In this document: positions 63,208 to 64,000 of the stretch, piece by piece
Layout: the number at the start of each line of letters is the position of its first letter
How positions within the stretch are numbered: position 1 is the stretch's first letter
Assembly: GCF_000716605.1 (NCBI RefSeq)
Contig: NZ_JNXE01000046.1
Coordinates: 1-64,000, forward strand
From: Streptomyces sp. NRRL F-525
GTDB taxonomy: Bacteria; Actinomycetota; Actinomycetes; Streptomycetales; Streptomycetaceae
DNA: 64,000 bases
Direction: 5' to 3'
Notes under the pieces: model-generated
Told to the model about the DNA's origin: nothing
Databases searched by the model: none
Seen by the model: only the letters and a program-made list of their open reading frames with translations
Program-made: the position numbers and the translations under genes

Positions 63208-64000
63208 ATGACCTCCTCGCACGGCCGGGGCCTGCATCTGGCCGCCGCCGTCGACCAGCGGTCGGCCTACGACGCCGACTCCTACGTCGAGTTGGCGCGG
63301 CTCGCCGAGAGCGGCGGGCTCGACTTCGTGACGCTCGACGACACCTTCGCGCGCCCCGGACCCGACGCCCTCGCCGTCCTGTCCCGTGTCGCCCCGGCGA
63401 CCAACCGGGTCGGCCTGGTGCCGACCGTGACCACCACGCACACCGAGCCCTTCCATGTGCAGGCCGCGGTCGCGACCCTGGACTGGGTCAGCCGGGGCCG
63501 GGCCGGCTGGCGGCTCGACGTGTCGACCACCGAGGGCGAGGCCCGCCTCTTCGGCCGCCGGCACGCCGCGGCCGCCGACGCGTTGTGGGCGGAGGCCGGT
63601 GAAGTCGCCGAGGTGGCCGCCCAGTTGTGGGACAGCTGGGAGGACGACGCCGAGATACGGGACACGGCCACCGGCCGTTTCGTCGACCGCGACAAGCTGC
63701 ACCACGTCGACTTCGAGGGCTCCGAGTTCTCGGTCAAGGGCCCCTCGATCGTGCCCAGACCACCGCAGGGCCACCCCGTCCGCGTGGTCGACGCCACCGA
63801 GGGCCAGGCCCGGCGGACGGCCGCCCGGTACGCCGACGTGGCCCTCGTCCGCGCGGCGAGTTCCGCGCAGGCCGGGGCCGTACGGTCCGAACTGCGGGCG
63901 TCCGCCGAGAAGGCGGGCCGCGATCCCGACACCCTGCGGGTCCTGGTGAGCCTCGTCGTCGACCTCGGCGACGGCGAGCACGCGGCCGAACCGGGCCACG
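63208..64000 (+). CDS. Luciferase-like flavin-dependent monooxygenase (partial, runs off the window)
   Basis: At least 264 residues of an LLM-class FMN-dependent oxidoreductase are visible: LHLAAAVDQRSAYDADSYVE, GLDFVTLDDTFARPGPDALA, and WVSRGRAGWRLDVSTTEGEA match the nitrilotriacetate/desulphonating monooxygenase group. The 3' end lies beyond position 64000. It lies 83 bases after the FAD/NAD(P)-binding gene. AGGAAGG precedes the ATG. Confidence 0.88.
   Translation, partial: MTSSHGRGLHLAAAVDQRSAYDADSYVELARLAESGGLDFVTLDDTFARPGPDALAVLSRVAPATNRVGLVPTVTTTHTEPFHVQAAVATLDWVSRGRAGWRLDVSTTEGEARLFGRRHAAAADALWAEAGEVAEVAAQLWDSWEDDAEIRDTATGRFVDRDKLHHVDFEGSEFSVKGPSIVPRPPQGHPVRVVDATEGQARRTAARYADVALVRAASSAQAGAVRSELRASAEKAGRDPDTLRVLVSLVVDLGDGEHAAEPGH

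Overview
The window is a contiguous piece of chromosome from a high-GC actinomycete, almost certainly a Streptomyces. The evidence is the codon use (third positions nearly all G or C), frequent GTG and TTG starts with ATGA/GTGA gene overlaps, the actinobacterial 5S rRNA, a complete conservon (cvnA-D), a second SepF-like gene, an IdeR/DmdR1-type iron box, and two well-known Streptomyces dispersed intergenic repeats. The gene order matches, from memory, the block around SCO1745-SCO1791 of S. coelicolor read in reverse, so most of the window is conserved core chromosome. I see no prophage, transposase, CRISPR array or tRNA.

Positions 1-2550 hold the 3' end of an rRNA operon (23S tail, 5S, strong terminator) and an RGG/RDD-repeat plus TPR plus acidic-tail gene whose frame breaks twice inside the repeats. 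Positions 2574-13900 hold a DUF1015 protein, a HAD phosphatase, an iron-controlled siderophore ABC transporter without its binding protein, an SCP2 protein, the tlyA-nadK-recN run and a glycosyltransferase. A PucR regulator and a GH15 enzyme (minus strand) precede pyrG, a Nudix ADP-sugar hydrolase, an NB-ARC/TPR protein and ald. Positions 24259-28812 form the parA - ribbon-helix-helix - scpA - scpB - pseudouridine synthase operon, which joins chromosome segregation, condensin accessory factors and rRNA modification.

Positions 28900-34600 are more accessory. They contain an NrtR-like Nudix regulator with an ADP-ribosylglycohydrolase behind a 35-bp palindrome, a Phd/VapC-type toxin-antitoxin pair, an RlaP-type nucleotidyltransferase, and a secreted protein - DUF6529 - 18-codon coupling ORF - Rieske lipoprotein redox cluster. 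Then come aroH-type chorismate mutase, tyrA, cmk, plsC and der, followed by a transglycosylase-LysM secreted protein.

Positions 41867-47605 encode a branched-chain amino-acid-type ABC system in which two permeases and one ATPase are fused into a single 893-residue chain. It has a separate LivF ATPase and a divergent lipoprotein receptor. The end of the window carries a WYL regulator, an I78-like small protein, a PAP2 phosphatase, a PIG-V-like mannosyltransferase, an MFS drug exporter, a long imperfect palindrome with a 7-bp tandem repeat, an acyl-CoA dehydrogenase, sflA, a DUF5685 protein with an extraordinary cysteine tail, the conservon, an FAD/NAD(P)-binding protein and a truncated luciferase-like monooxygenase.
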